The notes under the pieces were generated by a model, which did no database searches, was not told where the DNA came from, and saw nothing but the letters and a program-made list of their open reading frames with translations. Positions 35,501-43,546 of a stretch of DNA of 64,000 nucleotides are shown piece after piece (within the stretch, counting starts at the first letter, position 1; each line of letters opens with the position of its first letter). The stretch is from Saprospiraceae bacterium (GTDB lineage: Bacteria > Bacteroidota > Bacteroidia > Chitinophagales > Saprospiraceae). The stretch spans positions 1-64,000 of the forward strand of contig JAJCYI010000210.1 in the NCBI GenBank assembly GCA_029263015.1. Direction: 5' to 3'. Position numbers and translations under genes: made by a program.

Positions 35501-36880
35501 TATGAGATCAGCTTGAAGAGTACAATTATCATTACTCCCGTTGTCTATTTGAGAAGGCACCAATGTAGCTGTGCCAGTAGGAGGGATTGATACTGTAATC
35601 AATACAGCATTACAAATTGCTGTTGGTGCAATATTGTCCACCACATTTAAAGTAACCGTATGTGTTCCTTCGTTCTGGCACGGATCGGTCGCTGAGAATA
35701 ATACTGAATATATTCCTGGGAGATAGTTGCCACTAGCATCCAATCCATTTCCTTGATCCACTATCATACCTCCAATATCAAAAACCGTATAAGTAGTAGT
35801 CAGAGAACCGTTCGCACAGTTATCATCTGCTGTCACCACAAGTATTACAGGAGTAAGGCAGCTAGCACTGGCTGGAATGTTGACCAGTATTGGTGCTCCT
35901 GGGAAGGTCGGCACCGTATTGTCGCTCACATTAATTACCTGCGAGCGGGAAGTAATATTTCCACAATTATCAACTGCGTCCCAAATCCTTATAAATGTGA
36001 AATCATAATGTCCACAAACAGACGGATCTGGATCTTGACCATCGATGGTGCTAAAATTAATAGATGGTGTAGTACACCCATCCGTTGCTGTTTGCATGGG
36101 TGGCATTGCCGGTGGAAATGAACTACACTCCACGTTTAAAGGGGAAGGAATAGGCGCAGAAGTGAAAACAGGATTATTGCCATCCTGAACAGTTATCACC
36201 TGGGTGCAACTACCAACATTCATGTTATTATCCTCCGCTGTCCACGTTCTTTCTACCGTGAAACAATTTGCACCTGTTGCACTAATGGTTACATCAGATG
36301 GTGAGGAAATCATTGGAAATAAATCGCAGTTATCTACTGCCGTTGGTGGGCCCGTAGATGGAAGCGAACAAGATACGGTGACGTCAGCTGGACAGGTCAA
36401 AACCGGCGGCAAATTGTCTTCAACTGTCACATTGGTCGAGCAGAAGTTCATGTTCCCTGCTAAGTCAGTAACCGTTAAAGTAATCGCCACTATACCTATA
36501 TCAGCGCAAGTTACCAGGTTCGGCGAAACAGCCAAAGTAACTGCTCCACAGCCATCAAAACTCCCGTTATCAATGTCATCGGGGTCAATACCCGCTTGAC
36601 CTGAGCCATCCAATGCAATTGTATAAGGCCCCACACATACTGCCGTGGGAGGGCTTACATCAGGATTGCACTGCGCAAAAAGAGATGGAGAAGAAAAACA
36701 GCAAAGTAATAATGCTGCCACTATACCGATTTTTAAAGTCTTCGGTATAACTTGGAATTTATTGAAAATCCGTTCAAGGGATTCAAATAAGCAGATAATC
36801 TCCTGCTTAAAAGTGTCAAAATGTACCATAGTAGTAGGCTTGGTTTGTGAATAAATATAATACCCATAATGGCCAAGCAT
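29600..36880 (-). CDS. Giant HYR-repeat surface protein with P-domain, dockerin and type A T9SS sorting domain
   Basis: A 2,426-residue protein with an unusually long N-terminal extension before the hydrophobic signal (KIGIVAALLLCCFSSPSLFA, near residues 51-70). The Met at codon 18 (36829) is an alternative start. Many HYR domains follow. A proprotein-convertase P-type domain lies near 630-776 (DLNITLTSPTGTVVTL, GVWTLTVTDTT, WSLQIDY). Further on come a cohesin-like module (about 1857-1997), a dockerin-like pair of calcium loops (DINDCNGINVLDVL near 2057 and DINNDGSINVLDRLEL near 2094), a second cohesin-like module (about 2190-2310) and a type A sorting domain at the end (ALYQNRPNPFGSATIIPFYL to VRKMVLLD). 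It is exported by T9SS and anchored or released at the surface. A structural or adhesive role is inferred from the repeats; no catalytic domain was seen. Confidence 0.88.
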   Translation of the reverse strand: MLGHYGYYIYSQTKPTTMVHFDTFKQEIICLFESLERIFNKFQVIPKTLKIGIVAALLLCCFSSPSLFAQCNPDVSPPTAVCVGPYTIALDGSGQAGIDPDDIDNGSFDGCGAVTLAVSPNLVTCADIGIVAITLTVTDLAGNMNFCSTNVTVEDNLPPVLTCPADVTVSCSLPSTGPPTAVDNCDLFPMISSPSDVTISATGANCFTVERTWTAEDNNMNVGSCTQVITVQDGNNPVFTSAPIPSPLNVECSSFPPAMPPMQTATDGCTTPSINFSTIDGQDPDPSVCGHYDFTFIRIWDAVDNCGNITSRSQVINVSDNTVPTFPGAPILVNIPASASCLTPVILVVTADDNCANGSLTTTYTVFDIGGMIVDQGNGLDASGNYLPGIYSVLFSATDPCQNEGTHTVTLNVVDNIAPTAICNAVLITVSIPPTGTATLVPSQIDNGSNDNCTLQADLILSLSPNTFDCGDIGGIPETVVLTVTDANGNSATCNSLIDVVDNSPPAMFCQNITRNLNADGYVTVGAMEIDAGSFDACGIDTFEISKDGGNTYGPTTTFFCPETGDNNVILRVTDDAGNMNTCPAVVKVIDNISPDASSACSNETVYLDQSGMFMLDFLQIDSTKTNSADSTISTGVDTTISEITFYGTGVIKDVNVLNMLIVHDRIGDLNITLTSPTGTVVTLGDQPGVPVSMLGCEEADISASFDDLASSPAEAFENSCDTPSPAISGTFQPINPLSAFNGEDVNGVWTLTVTDTTSAAPATMGFIDSWSLQIDYQRWDNTLIGYGADDNCCASIGDLSQTMFTCDDIDTNPNVGGNQPRVYTLTVTDPSGNTDQCTGTITVMDTLRPMLTCVDTIAVCLDADGLGKIFPDSLINGGIYISSGDNGSGNSGDNEFCVTVSNAITFSFDWNYQSNNSSPTWDPFGFTIGGGAFQQLTTNITPLMQSGTATVTLNAGQEFCFVARTTDNLGGNAEVWIKNFSETFTGDFGQPKWSSSFTNSDGKAFFVDASVMCDPLDYQITLDSVTWQNCDSLFCDSLDAYVNAWVRAVDHHGKVSDTCLVKLHVEDKQPPLAACDDVIVALNGNGEATVNAIAFDDGSIDNCDPGPLDFMIATAGINGPYSASILFDCGDLATGPPIPIFFKATDNFGNEGFCLTSLELQDNLPPVISCPPTASIACELAGNSPPATITGFATAVDNCDGSVLTSIFNENPTPNGADCLTFTRTWAATDTEGNTSLCAQTITITDTTNPILSGVPNYPNPFQCNPPTAPTVTASDNCDTNVSLSSTFNDSRFNNSTNPPTPLFLPSQCGYYNYTVTRTWTATDNCSNSTTASRTAIIQDTQDPVFNYTSIVTVGNTPGQCLGFATIDVTNAITDCADFQYLTITYEIDGNMVIHNGPVASGNFNVGVHTVEFTATDPCGNSSTHTVTVTILDNETPTAICQPGPIPLTLNSNGIATITPSTINNGSNDNCFVASLNVSPALFDCFTTPNPHTVTLTVTDAAGNSNTCTTEVIITNASTPAIVCPLDITVLCQNFDENNPATSGGSATATTACGPVTTTYTDVTVSGLGDCRVINRTWDATTAGGTATCLQVITVEDNSNPSLFGVPADVTVDCNSIPIQATPTSTDNCDLSPTIGFSEMDTQNGDPSNCLHYNYSITRTWTATDDCGNSTMDSRVITVLDDDNPLVSIPNPLIIGTDPDECFATVNVNLLDFITDCAADAFLAITNSALASYGFGNGTDDINGVYVPGDYPITGTVTDPCGNSTPISFILSIRDLEAPQAVCLPATTLILDGNGTGSLVPGDIDNGSTDNCGAVTLSISPNTFDINDVGIVNVELTVTDGSGNTSMCTTPVTVIERGTVSADDVTGGSGTTVSIPVTVTGFDDICAVSFSIHVDDPAVATVTGVSGFGLPGMSVSDFFPNSPFTNDIAFSWVSGAPVTIPDGTTIFNVDVLLVGGIGTSTTVTIDGTPIAEMFVRCDLSTVPVTTLNGSVSIVATPMNVLLDGSLETENGDPVELANVAMTGSVGDNQTTGTPPGTATYAFSVPLGSNETITPTKDINDCNGINVLDVLVLQLHILGDPMNQIPTPYRRIAADINNDGSINVLDRLELHLIVLAGIPCIGLSNSTSWRFVDASYVFPDPLNPFSPPFPQSIVYTGLAGPMTGDFIGMKIGDLTLDADPASIVGDDDDVSDGGNGLLQFSIDDQTVAAGQEYRVDIKAKDFVEMSAFQNTFGFNPDVLKLKDIELGALPGMSEQHFGLNGIDDGQITSIWYNDTPTTLQDNEVLFTLVFDAIDGGAKLSSLLNIVSAPVVANAWNSNLDKFDLGLTFNNVTGINEAESDAFALYQNRPNPFGSATIIPFYLQNATSATLTIIDVSGKIVKVYEGNYTAGYQEVRVASDDLPTSGVFFYTLETAEGIAVRKMVLLD

Positions 36881-37894
36881 TGCTTGGTCATAAATTGAAT
36901 GTGTTCTTCTTCAGAGGACTTGTTCGTAAACAAGCCTAAAAAGCGCAAAAAAGCATAGGCGCTCTTTTCTGATTCCGGATGATGATGTCCTTGTTTGTTC
37001 TAGTTCTTGGTCAATACGGAAATTACAGAAAGGATCGGTGTCCTAATTACTTGTTCACGGGAATAACTGTGCGAGAGACCACCAAAAGTTACTGGTAAGT
37101 ATAATCGGATTAATCGGTTTCAGGTAACGTCGTGAGTCCATGTTCAACGGGATTGTAACGGGTCGGATGGCTATATGAGACTGGACCATCCTGAATCGGT
37201 TTATGTTCATGTATGCACCTAGCCATTTCAGCAGGTGAAATATTTGATGCAAAAATAGAAAGGCCATGTGGGGTAAACATCCCTACATTTAGGTATTCTG
37301 GTGGATGTTGAAAAAAATATAATAATTGTGCAAATGTGAGATAATAAACTATACGCCAGCATGTTAAGCATATAAATAACAATAATTTTGTATTGAAATA
37401 ATTTCAATCTGATAGCTTAGCGAACAAAGTCGTTGCGACCGGTATGACTTTTCAATTCAGCACTGGCTGTAATAAAGGGAAGACTTTTTTCTACCGCACC
37501 CTTTTTTGAATTGTACCGAATTCCCCTGGTCGGGGAAACAAAGCAATTTGATACAGGTGCACATCCCTACGCCAATCTAAAGGGCACTAATTCACTGCAC
37601 CAGCTTTGACTTATAGCCCGAATCTCCAATATCAAAAATCTAAAAGTAGGACTTAATTCCCTACTTTCACGCATCTTGAAAACCGCACCAACGGGTCGCG
37701 ACTTAGAGATGCTGTCTATAATTCCATCAATTGGCTACAAGCGGCAAATTTTACCCTGTACTTCGTTAAATTTTTCGGCAGATTGCCCGCATCTGCCGAA
37801 AAATTTGCCTCGTCCAGAACAAAATTTGCTCCCTTTCGCTCAATCATGGAAATCTATACAACTTCTTATTTGATCTCTTAACAAACCTTGTCTT
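36881..37894. other. 1-kb gene-free stretch
   Basis: Only short frames of poor protein character occur here (for example 37110-37382 on the minus strand and 37676-37873 on the plus strand), without matching start signals. I found no tRNA. The last 150 bases contain a foldback element (37740-37832). The region next to 36880 should hold the promoter of the type A giant gene. It may include a remnant of a lost gene, but I cannot identify one. Confidence 0.45.
37740..37832. repeat. Foldback element of about 90 bases
   Basis: The inner arms AAATTTTTCGGCAGA (37768-37782) and TCTGCCGAAAAATTT (37792-37806) are perfectly complementary. The outer arms also match (GCAAATTTT on the left, AAAATTTGC at 37821-37829 on the right). 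Between them is an unpaired block: TACTTCGTT on the left against GACGAGGC on the right. The same pair of mismatched blocks occurs in the element at 41443-41604. It ends 63 bases before the TerB-like gene. Confidence 0.7.
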
Positions 37895-38320
37895 ATGGAT
37901 TTTGGCTCACACGAAGAAGAAATGGCAATGAAACGCTACATCGTTTCCTTGCTCATCAAACAGGCCCAATCGGATGGCCATTTTACCAATTCCGAAAAAA
38001 GATACTTAGCCTTTGCCAGCCGGGCACTCAAAATTTCTGATGCTGAAGTTGCCGCCGTCCGCCAGTCCCCTGCCGACTATGACATTGCGATGCCTCCTGA
38101 CGAGGACAAACGCATGACGATTTTGTATTACCTACTTTTTATGATGCGGGCCGATCAGCAAATCGCACCTGAAGAAGAAACGGTCTGCCATCAAATTGGC
38201 TTCCGTTTAGGGTTTCGGCAGGAGATGGTAACCGATTTGATCGGCTTGATGAAACAATATTTAAAAGAAGAAATGCCGCCGAACGGCATGCTGGAAAGAA
38301 TTAAGCCTTATTTGAACTGA
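37895..38320 (+). CDS. TerB-like helical protein
   Basis: A 141-residue all-helical cytoplasmic protein. The pattern fits the TerB/DnaJ-associated fold: a first helix with LIKQAQSDGHFTNSEKRYL (acidic D-G-x-x-x-x-x-E loop, about 21-39), and a second related half with MMRADQQIAPEEETVCHQIG, in which D/E residues could bind a metal ion. TerB domains occur in tellurite-resistance and stress systems and as lone proteins of unknown role. No ter genes are nearby, so the role remains open. Confidence 0.6.
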   Translation: MDFGSHEEEMAMKRYIVSLLIKQAQSDGHFTNSEKRYLAFASRALKISDAEVAAVRQSPADYDIAMPPDEDKRMTILYYLLFMMRADQQIAPEEETVCHQIGFRLGFRQEMVTDLIGLMKQYLKEEMPPNGMLERIKPYLN

Positions 38321-38435
38321 AGTAAATGTAATCTGCCTCTCAGCTAGCTGGAAGGTAAAATGTGAAAAAAGCGAAATTGTTTTGGAAATAATATTCATGC
38401 GAATTAGGGGTATTATTGTTGAAAATCAATTGATT

Positions 38436-38468
38436 AGCGTTGACAACTTTTGAAAAGTTGTCAACGCT
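38436..38468. terminator. Near-perfect palindrome between convergent genes
   Basis: AGCGTTGACAACTTT and AAAGTTGTCAACGCT face each other with a 3-base loop. It lies between the TerB-like gene and the end of uvrA, 80 bases from the latter. It has no T-run on either strand, so it may be an interspersed palindromic repeat acting as a transcript end. Confidence 0.5.
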
Positions 38469-38547
38469 TGGCTCTGCTCCCATTTGAAACAAAGGTGATT
38501 TTTCAACCCCTGATGTATGATTCACATTATTCCTGTCAGAATATGTC

Positions 38548-41418
38548 TTACAACTCCATTTTCAAAAACTGGCCCGTATAACTATCTTTCTTTTTCGCCA
38601 CTTGTTCTGGCGTGCCTTCACAAACGATCATTCCGCCGCGGTTGCCACCATCTGGCCCCAGGTCAATAATCCAATCAGCCATTTTTACCACATCCATATT
38701 ATGTTCGATCACAAGAATCGTATTCCCTTTATCTACTAACTTGTTCAAAACCTGAAGCAGGCGTCGAATATCCTCAAAGTGAAGTCCTGTGGTCGGTTCA
38801 TCCAATATATATAAGGTATTGCCAGTGTCCCTTTTGGAAAGTTCTTCGGAAAGCTTGACCCGCTGTGCTTCCCCGCCAGAGAGCGTAGTTGCTTGTTGGC
38901 CAAGCGTGATATAACCCAGCCCCACATCATTTAGTGTTTTTAACCTTCGGAAAATTTTGGGGATAGGCTCAAAAAATTCTTTTGCTTCACTCACTGTCAT
39001 ATTCAGCACATCGTTAATACTCTTGCCTTTGTAAAGGACTTCCAGTGTTTCCCGGTTGTACCGCCGGCCCAGGCAGGTCTCGCATTTCACATACACATCG
39101 GGGAGGAAATTCATCTCTATAGTCCGTTTGCCGCTTCCCTGGCAGGTTTCGCACCGCCCGCCTTTCACATTAAAAGAAAACCGCCCCGCCTTGTACCCTC
39201 TGATCATTGCCTCCGGCAACTTGGCAAACAAGCTGCGGATGTCAGTGAACATCTTAGTATAAGTTGCCGGATTGGACCGGGGTGTGCGGCCAATCGGCGA
39301 TTGGTCTATTTCGATCACTTTGTCGAGGTGTTCCAATCCTTTGATTTTGCCGTAAGGCAATGGCCGTTGGAGGCTTTTGTGAAAATGCTGCCGTAAAATC
39401 GGGTAAACCGTTGAATTGATGAGTGAACTTTTGCCACTGCCGCTCACCCCAGTTATGCAAATGAAAGTGCCGAGCGGCAATTTCAAGTCAACATTTTGCA
39501 GGTTGTGGCCACTTGCTTTTTTCAGTTCGAGGTATTTGCCAATGCCTTTGCGTCTCTCTACTGGCACTTCTATTTTCCGTTTGCCGTTGAGATAGTCGGC
39601 GGTCAGTGTTTCTTTTTTGACAAATGTTTCAGGCACGCCATGAGCCACGAGTTCGCCGCCATGTTTGCCAGCGCCAGGACCAAGGTCGATCAAATAATCG
39701 GAAGCCAGCATGATTTCTTTGTCGTGTTCTACAACTAGGACAGTGTTGCCAATTTCGGCCAATTCCTTTAGCGCCCCTATAAGTCGATGGTTGTCGCGAT
39801 GGTGAAGCCCGATGCTCGGTTCGTCCAAGATATAGGTGATGCCCGTAAGCTGCGAGCCGATCTGGGTAGCGAGCCTGATCCGTTGCGCCTCTCCACCTGA
39901 AAGTGTCCGGGCAGTCCTGTTCAAAGTCAGATAATCCAACCCGACGTGCATGAGGAAGCCAAGGCGAAGACGGATTTCTTTCAGGACATCCTTGCCTATG
40001 GCCAGTTGGCGTTTACTCAGGTGCCCATCCAAATTGTTCATCCAATTGTGGAGCATATCCAAGTCCATGCCTGCTAGTTCAGCGATGTTCTTTTCATGTA
40101 TCTTAAAATGAAGGCTCTCTTTTTTCAACCTCATGCCATTACACTCTTCACACTGGGCCACAGTCATATACGCCTCTGCCCATTGGCGGATTTTTTCCGA
40201 AGTGGTTTCCCGGTACCAGCGCTCCAATTGGTTGACAAGACCTTCATACCCAAGGTCGTAAACGTGGTCGTGCTGGAAGTTCATTTCAATTTTAAAAGAC
40301 TCATCACCGCCGTGCAGGATGACTTCCAATGCCTTTTCAGAAATATCTTTGACAGGCGTCTTGAAAGTGAACTTGTATTTTTTCGCTATTTTTTTTAATT
40401 GTTTGAAAACAATAGTATCCCTGGCTTCGCCAAGTGGTGCGATACCCACTTCGTCAATGCTTTTGGTATCATTGGGGATTACCTTCGACATGTCCACCTT
40501 ATTCACTTGTCCAAGTCCTTTGCACTTTGGACATGCGCCATAGGGGGAATTAAAAGAAAATGAATTGGGCGATGGCTCTTCATAACTCAGTCCGGTTTCA
40601 GCATCCATCAAGTGTTTGCTAAAAGCTTTCACATCATCTGAATCCACCTCTAATATAAAAATAAGGCCATTGCCCATTTTCAGTGCGGTTTGCATAGATG
40701 AAATAATGCGCTCCCGGCGGTCATTCGACACCTTTATTTTATCAACCACTAATTCGATGTCGTGTATTTTATAGCGATCTATCTGCATGGCCGGCACGAT
40801 ATCCATTACTTCGCCATCCACCCGGGTTTTAGTATAGCCCTGCTTTCGCATTTGATCAAACAGTTCTCGGTAATGCCCTTTACGACCTCTGATCAGCGGA
40901 GCAAGAAGCATTACTTTCTTGCTGTTGAACTGCCCCATGATTTCATCCATCATTTGATCTTCGGTGTACCGCACCATCTTTTCTCCCGTGGCATAAGAGT
41001 AGGCTTCGCCTGCCCGGGCGAATAGCAACCGCATAAAATCATACACTTCGGTAATGGTGCCCACAGTTGAGCGGGGGTTCCGGCTCGTCGTTTTTTGTTC
41101 TATCGAAATGACAGGGCTGAGGCCGGTGATTTTCTCTACGTCTGGGCGCTCCATTTCACCGATAAACTGGCGGGCATAAGAAGTGAAGGTTTCCATGTAG
41201 CGCCGTTGTCCTTCTGCATAAATAGTATCAAAAGCGAGTGATGACTTCCCACTGCCACTAATGCCTGTAATGACCACCAATTTGTTGCGGGGTATCCGCA
41301 AATTGATGTCCTTCAGATTGTGTTCTCTAGCCCCAATAACTTCAATGACCTCTTCTTCATAGGCGGTCGGTGAATGGTAGGTTGTGGAAGGACTGCCGTT
41401 TTGTGTTGTCTCTGGCAT
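38548..41418 (-). CDS. uvrA: Excinuclease ABC subunit A
   Basis: UvrA is the damage-recognition ATPase of nucleotide excision repair. The 956-residue length is normal. It has two ABC ATPase halves: the first Walker [14 protein letters not shown], the second [13 protein letters not shown], each with a signature LSGGEAQR, and Walker [10 protein letters not shown] and LDEPTTGLH. Zinc-binding CxxC motifs are present in both halves ([18 protein letters not shown] with [10 protein letters not shown]). The first residues ([17 protein letters not shown]) are a short variable leader. The gene stands alone, and the upstream spacer contains a foldback element and a simple repeat. Confidence 0.97.
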   Translation of the reverse strand: MPETTQNGSPSTTYHSPTAYEEEVIEVIGAREHNLKDINLRIPRNKLVVITGISGSGKSSLAFDTIYAEGQRRYMETFTSYARQFIGEMERPDVEKITGLSPVISIEQKTTSRNPRSTVGTITEVYDFMRLLFARAGEAYSYATGEKMVRYTEDQMMDEIMGQFNSKKVMLLAPLIRGRKGHYRELFDQMRKQGYTKTRVDGEVMDIVPAMQIDRYKIHDIELVVDKIKVSNDRRERIISSMQTALKMGNGLIFILEVDSDDVKAFSKHLMDAETGLSYEEPSPNSFSFNSPYGACPKCKGLGQVNKVDMSKVIPNDTKSIDEVGIAPLGEARDTIVFKQLKKIAKKYKFTFKTPVKDISEKALEVILHGGDESFKIEMNFQHDHVYDLGYEGLVNQLERWYRETTSEKIRQWAEAYMTVAQCEECNGMRLKKESLHFKIHEKNIAELAGMDLDMLHNWMNNLDGHLSKRQLAIGKDVLKEIRLRLGFLMHVGLDYLTLNRTARTLSGGEAQRIRLATQIGSQLTGITYILDEPSIGLHHRDNHRLIGALKELAEIGNTVLVVEHDKEIMLASDYLIDLGPGAGKHGGELVAHGVPETFVKKETLTADYLNGKRKIEVPVERRKGIGKYLELKKASGHNLQNVDLKLPLGTFICITGVSGSGKSSLINSTVYPILRQHFHKSLQRPLPYGKIKGLEHLDKVIEIDQSPIGRTPRSNPATYTKMFTDIRSLFAKLPEAMIRGYKAGRFSFNVKGGRCETCQGSGKRTIEMNFLPDVYVKCETCLGRRYNRETLEVLYKGKSINDVLNMTVSEAKEFFEPIPKIFRRLKTLNDVGLGYITLGQQATTLSGGEAQRVKLSEELSKRDTGNTLYILDEPTTGLHFEDIRRLLQVLNKLVDKGNTILVIEHNMDVVKMADWIIDLGPDGGNRGGMIVCEGTPEQVAKKKDSYTGQFLKMEL

Positions 41419-41442
41419 TATGAAAATGGTTGGGCAAACTTA

Positions 41443-41604
41443 GAGTTTGTTGGGAGTTTGGTTTCCGGCAAAAAAACATTTCTTTTTTGATGATACTTCG
41501 TTAAAAAATCAGTCATGTAGCATGGGCTATACTCCTGATTCTTCGCCTCGTCTCATCAACAAATAGATACTTTTTCCCTCGAAACCCAAACTCCCAACAA
41601 ACTC
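41443..41604. repeat. Foldback element of 162 bases with long terminal inverted repeats
   Basis: The left end GAGTTTGTTGGGAGTTTGG...TTTC and the right end GAAACCCAAACTCCCAACAA...ACTC (41581-41604) are inverse complements with one base gap over about 24 bases. The arms remain similar inward (TTGATGA on both, AATCAG on both, TAGC/GCTA near the centre). The block TACTTCGTTAAA on the left faces GACGAGGC-GAA (read on the opposite strand) on the right. It contains no ORF and sits 25 bases upstream of the uvrA start. Confidence 0.75.
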
Positions 41605-41641
41605 ATACTCCCCAGGAACGGACTGCGGCAGGGTGTTAGCC

Positions 41642-41690
41642 TTTTTACTTTTTACTTTTTACTTTTTACTTTTTACTTTTTACTTTTTAC
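41642..41690. repeat. Seven perfect copies of TTTTTAC
   Basis: A 49-base microsatellite with a 7-bp unit, in the spacer upstream of uvrA. All seven copies are identical, so it is likely to change length by slippage. It lies 224 bases from the uvrA start and 135 bases past the protease stop. Confidence 0.95.
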
Positions 41691-41755
41691 TTGAAATGTA
41701 TATTCTGTGGGTTGGGGTGCGAAGTTAGGTTATTAGAGCATGTTTGTCCAAGAGC

Positions 41756-41802
41756 AAAAAAAGCGATAGAAAATGGTTTTCGCCATTCTATCGCTTTTTT
41801 TT
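41756..41802 (-). terminator. Intrinsic terminator of the CtpA-type protease gene
   Basis: A 16-bp stem (41756-41771 with 41786-41801) begins and ends in A/T-runs of seven and eight bases, with TGG/CCA pairing further inside across a two-A bulge. It lies 23 bases after the stop of the minus-strand gene. Confidence 0.92.
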
Positions 41803-41824
41803 GACATCAATCCCGAGGCGTATG

Positions 41825-43474
41825 TTACTTGCCGTTCTTTAAAATACGCTCATATTTTGCGGGGTCATTAAAAAGTTTCACCGCCTCTTCAATTTCCTTA
41901 TCATTCCGCAGGCCGATCTGGATGCGGCCTTTTTCATAAAAATGACGGCTTGCAATCTCTTTTTCGATCAAATTAATAATGGCGTCCTTGTTTTTATAGA
42001 GGTCTTCTTTTTTGGCCTGAATAATTTTATTTTCCAAACCACTCATATCTACCTCAGTTATATAGCCATCCTCTTTTGATTGCTCTTTCAACTGCTCCAA
42101 AAGTTTTTCGCTTTCGGTATCATAGTTGAATTTTTTGTTTTCCAAAAACTGGACAAAGCCATCCCATTGGTTAAAGTTAAATCCTTCAATCTCGGCCACT
42201 TCAGGGTTTTCCAACATCCACTGGGTCACATAATTGAAAATAAAATTTTTCTCGTTCAAAGTTTGTAAAATATCACTTTCGGAGTTGGGATCAAGCACGA
42301 TATCTGGCCTGACGCCGCCGCCATCAAGCACGGTACGGCCATTACGGGTCTTGAACGGCGTCCGCTTGTCGTCAGAAACATGGACAGGTTCGCCCTCATG
42401 ATATTCTACACTTTGGATGCAGCGCCCACTGGGCACATAATATTTTGCAGTGGTTATTTTCACTTTGGCATTGTAGCCGATGTCTTTTGTGTTTTGCACA
42501 AGCCCCTTACCATAACTGAGTTGCCCGATCAGCACCCCTCTGTCCAGGTCCTGAATCACACCTGAAACTATTTCCGACGCTGATGCAGAGTTCTTGTTTA
42601 TCAAAACCACCACAGGGACTTTTTCGTCAATCGGGATATTTAAAGTTTTGAAGTTGCGGTTCCATTCCTGTACTTTCCCTTTTGTTGAAACAACCAGTTC
42701 ATTTTTTTGGATAAAAACATTGGAAACATTCACAGCTTCAGATAAAAGCCCGCCACCGTTGCTTCGTAAGTCAAGGATCACACCTTTCAAGTTGGGCTGT
42801 TCCACCTTGAGGTCTTTCAATGCATTACCGACGTTACGGCCTGCCTCACGGGTAAAGGTAGTCAGTGCCACATAGCCAACATCCTCCGACACCATGCCCG
42901 AATAAGGCACATTGGCAACACTTACCTCATCCCTCACCAAAGTGATTTCCAAATTCTTTTTTTCACCTGGACGATTGATCGTCAGCGCTACTTCTGTACC
43001 GGGGTAACCTTTCAGGAAAGTGTGTACATCTTTGGCATTTTTGCCTTTGGTGTCTTTGCCATCAATTTTCAAGATTTGATCCCCTGCTTTTAGACCCGCC
43101 TTGTCGGCAGGCGCATCTTTGTAAGGTGCCATCACCGTCGGCAAATCATCGATGATTCGAATATCAGCACCGATGCCATTGTATCGGCCTTCTACCATAA
43201 ACCGATATCCTTCAATCTGCCCTTCTGAAATATAATTGGTGTATGGGTCAAGGCTTTCGAGCATTGCGTCCACCCCTGTCCGCATGAGTTTGGCGGGGTC
43301 AAGCTCATCGACATAATAAGTATTCACCTCTTTGTACAGATTGGTGAATATCTCGATGTTTTTGGCGATCTCGAAGTAATTGCCATTGGTATTGACAACC
43401 GTGGTCGCCACCGTGGTGAAGAGGACCACGACAACGGTCAGTAGTTTGAATGTACGGGATTTAGATATTTTCAT
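41825..43474 (-). CDS. C-terminal processing peptidase, S41 family (CtpA-like)
   Basis: A 549-residue periplasmic serine protease. An N-terminal signal anchor (about 10-27) is followed by a helical segment, a PDZ domain (about 95-180, with YNGIGADIRI and LKAGDQILKIDG) and the S41 catalytic core. The catalytic serine lies in NSASASE (295-301) and the catalytic lysine is Lys323 (SYGKGLVQ). A further C-terminal region of about 130 residues is typical of Bacteroidota members. These proteases trim C-termini of envelope proteins and control cell-wall hydrolases. The gene is 72 bases downstream of the PqqB-like gene and may share its transcript. Confidence 0.92.
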   Translation of the reverse strand: MKISKSRTFKLLTVVVVLFTTVATTVVNTNGNYFEIAKNIEIFTNLYKEVNTYYVDELDPAKLMRTGVDAMLESLDPYTNYISEGQIEGYRFMVEGRYNGIGADIRIIDDLPTVMAPYKDAPADKAGLKAGDQILKIDGKDTKGKNAKDVHTFLKGYPGTEVALTINRPGEKKNLEITLVRDEVSVANVPYSGMVSEDVGYVALTTFTREAGRNVGNALKDLKVEQPNLKGVILDLRSNGGGLLSEAVNVSNVFIQKNELVVSTKGKVQEWNRNFKTLNIPIDEKVPVVVLINKNSASASEIVSGVIQDLDRGVLIGQLSYGKGLVQNTKDIGYNAKVKITTAKYYVPSGRCIQSVEYHEGEPVHVSDDKRTPFKTRNGRTVLDGGGVRPDIVLDPNSESDILQTLNEKNFIFNYVTQWMLENPEVAEIEGFNFNQWDGFVQFLENKKFNYDTESEKLLEQLKEQSKEDGYITEVDMSGLENKIIQAKKEDLYKNKDAIINLIEKEIASRHFYEKGRIQIGLRNDKEIEEAVKLFNDPAKYERILKNGK

Positions 43475-43546
43475 TTTTGGATAGTTTACCGATTCTCTGA
43501 TTTGACCTTCCGGTCATATTTATAATTGCTTTAAATTTTTAAAGTT

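Larger units (their letters stand above)
41419..41824. other. Spacer between uvrA and the CtpA-type protease gene
   Basis: The 406 bases have no ORF. In order they hold a foldback element (41443-41604), seven copies of a heptanucleotide (41642-41690) and the protease terminator (41756-41802). The uvrA promoter must lie within or upstream of the foldback element. Confidence 0.6.

Noticed and set aside
36881-37894. Possible tRNA or small genes in the 1-kb gap
   Set aside because: No T-loop/acceptor-stem pattern and no ORF with a convincing start or protein-like composition were found.
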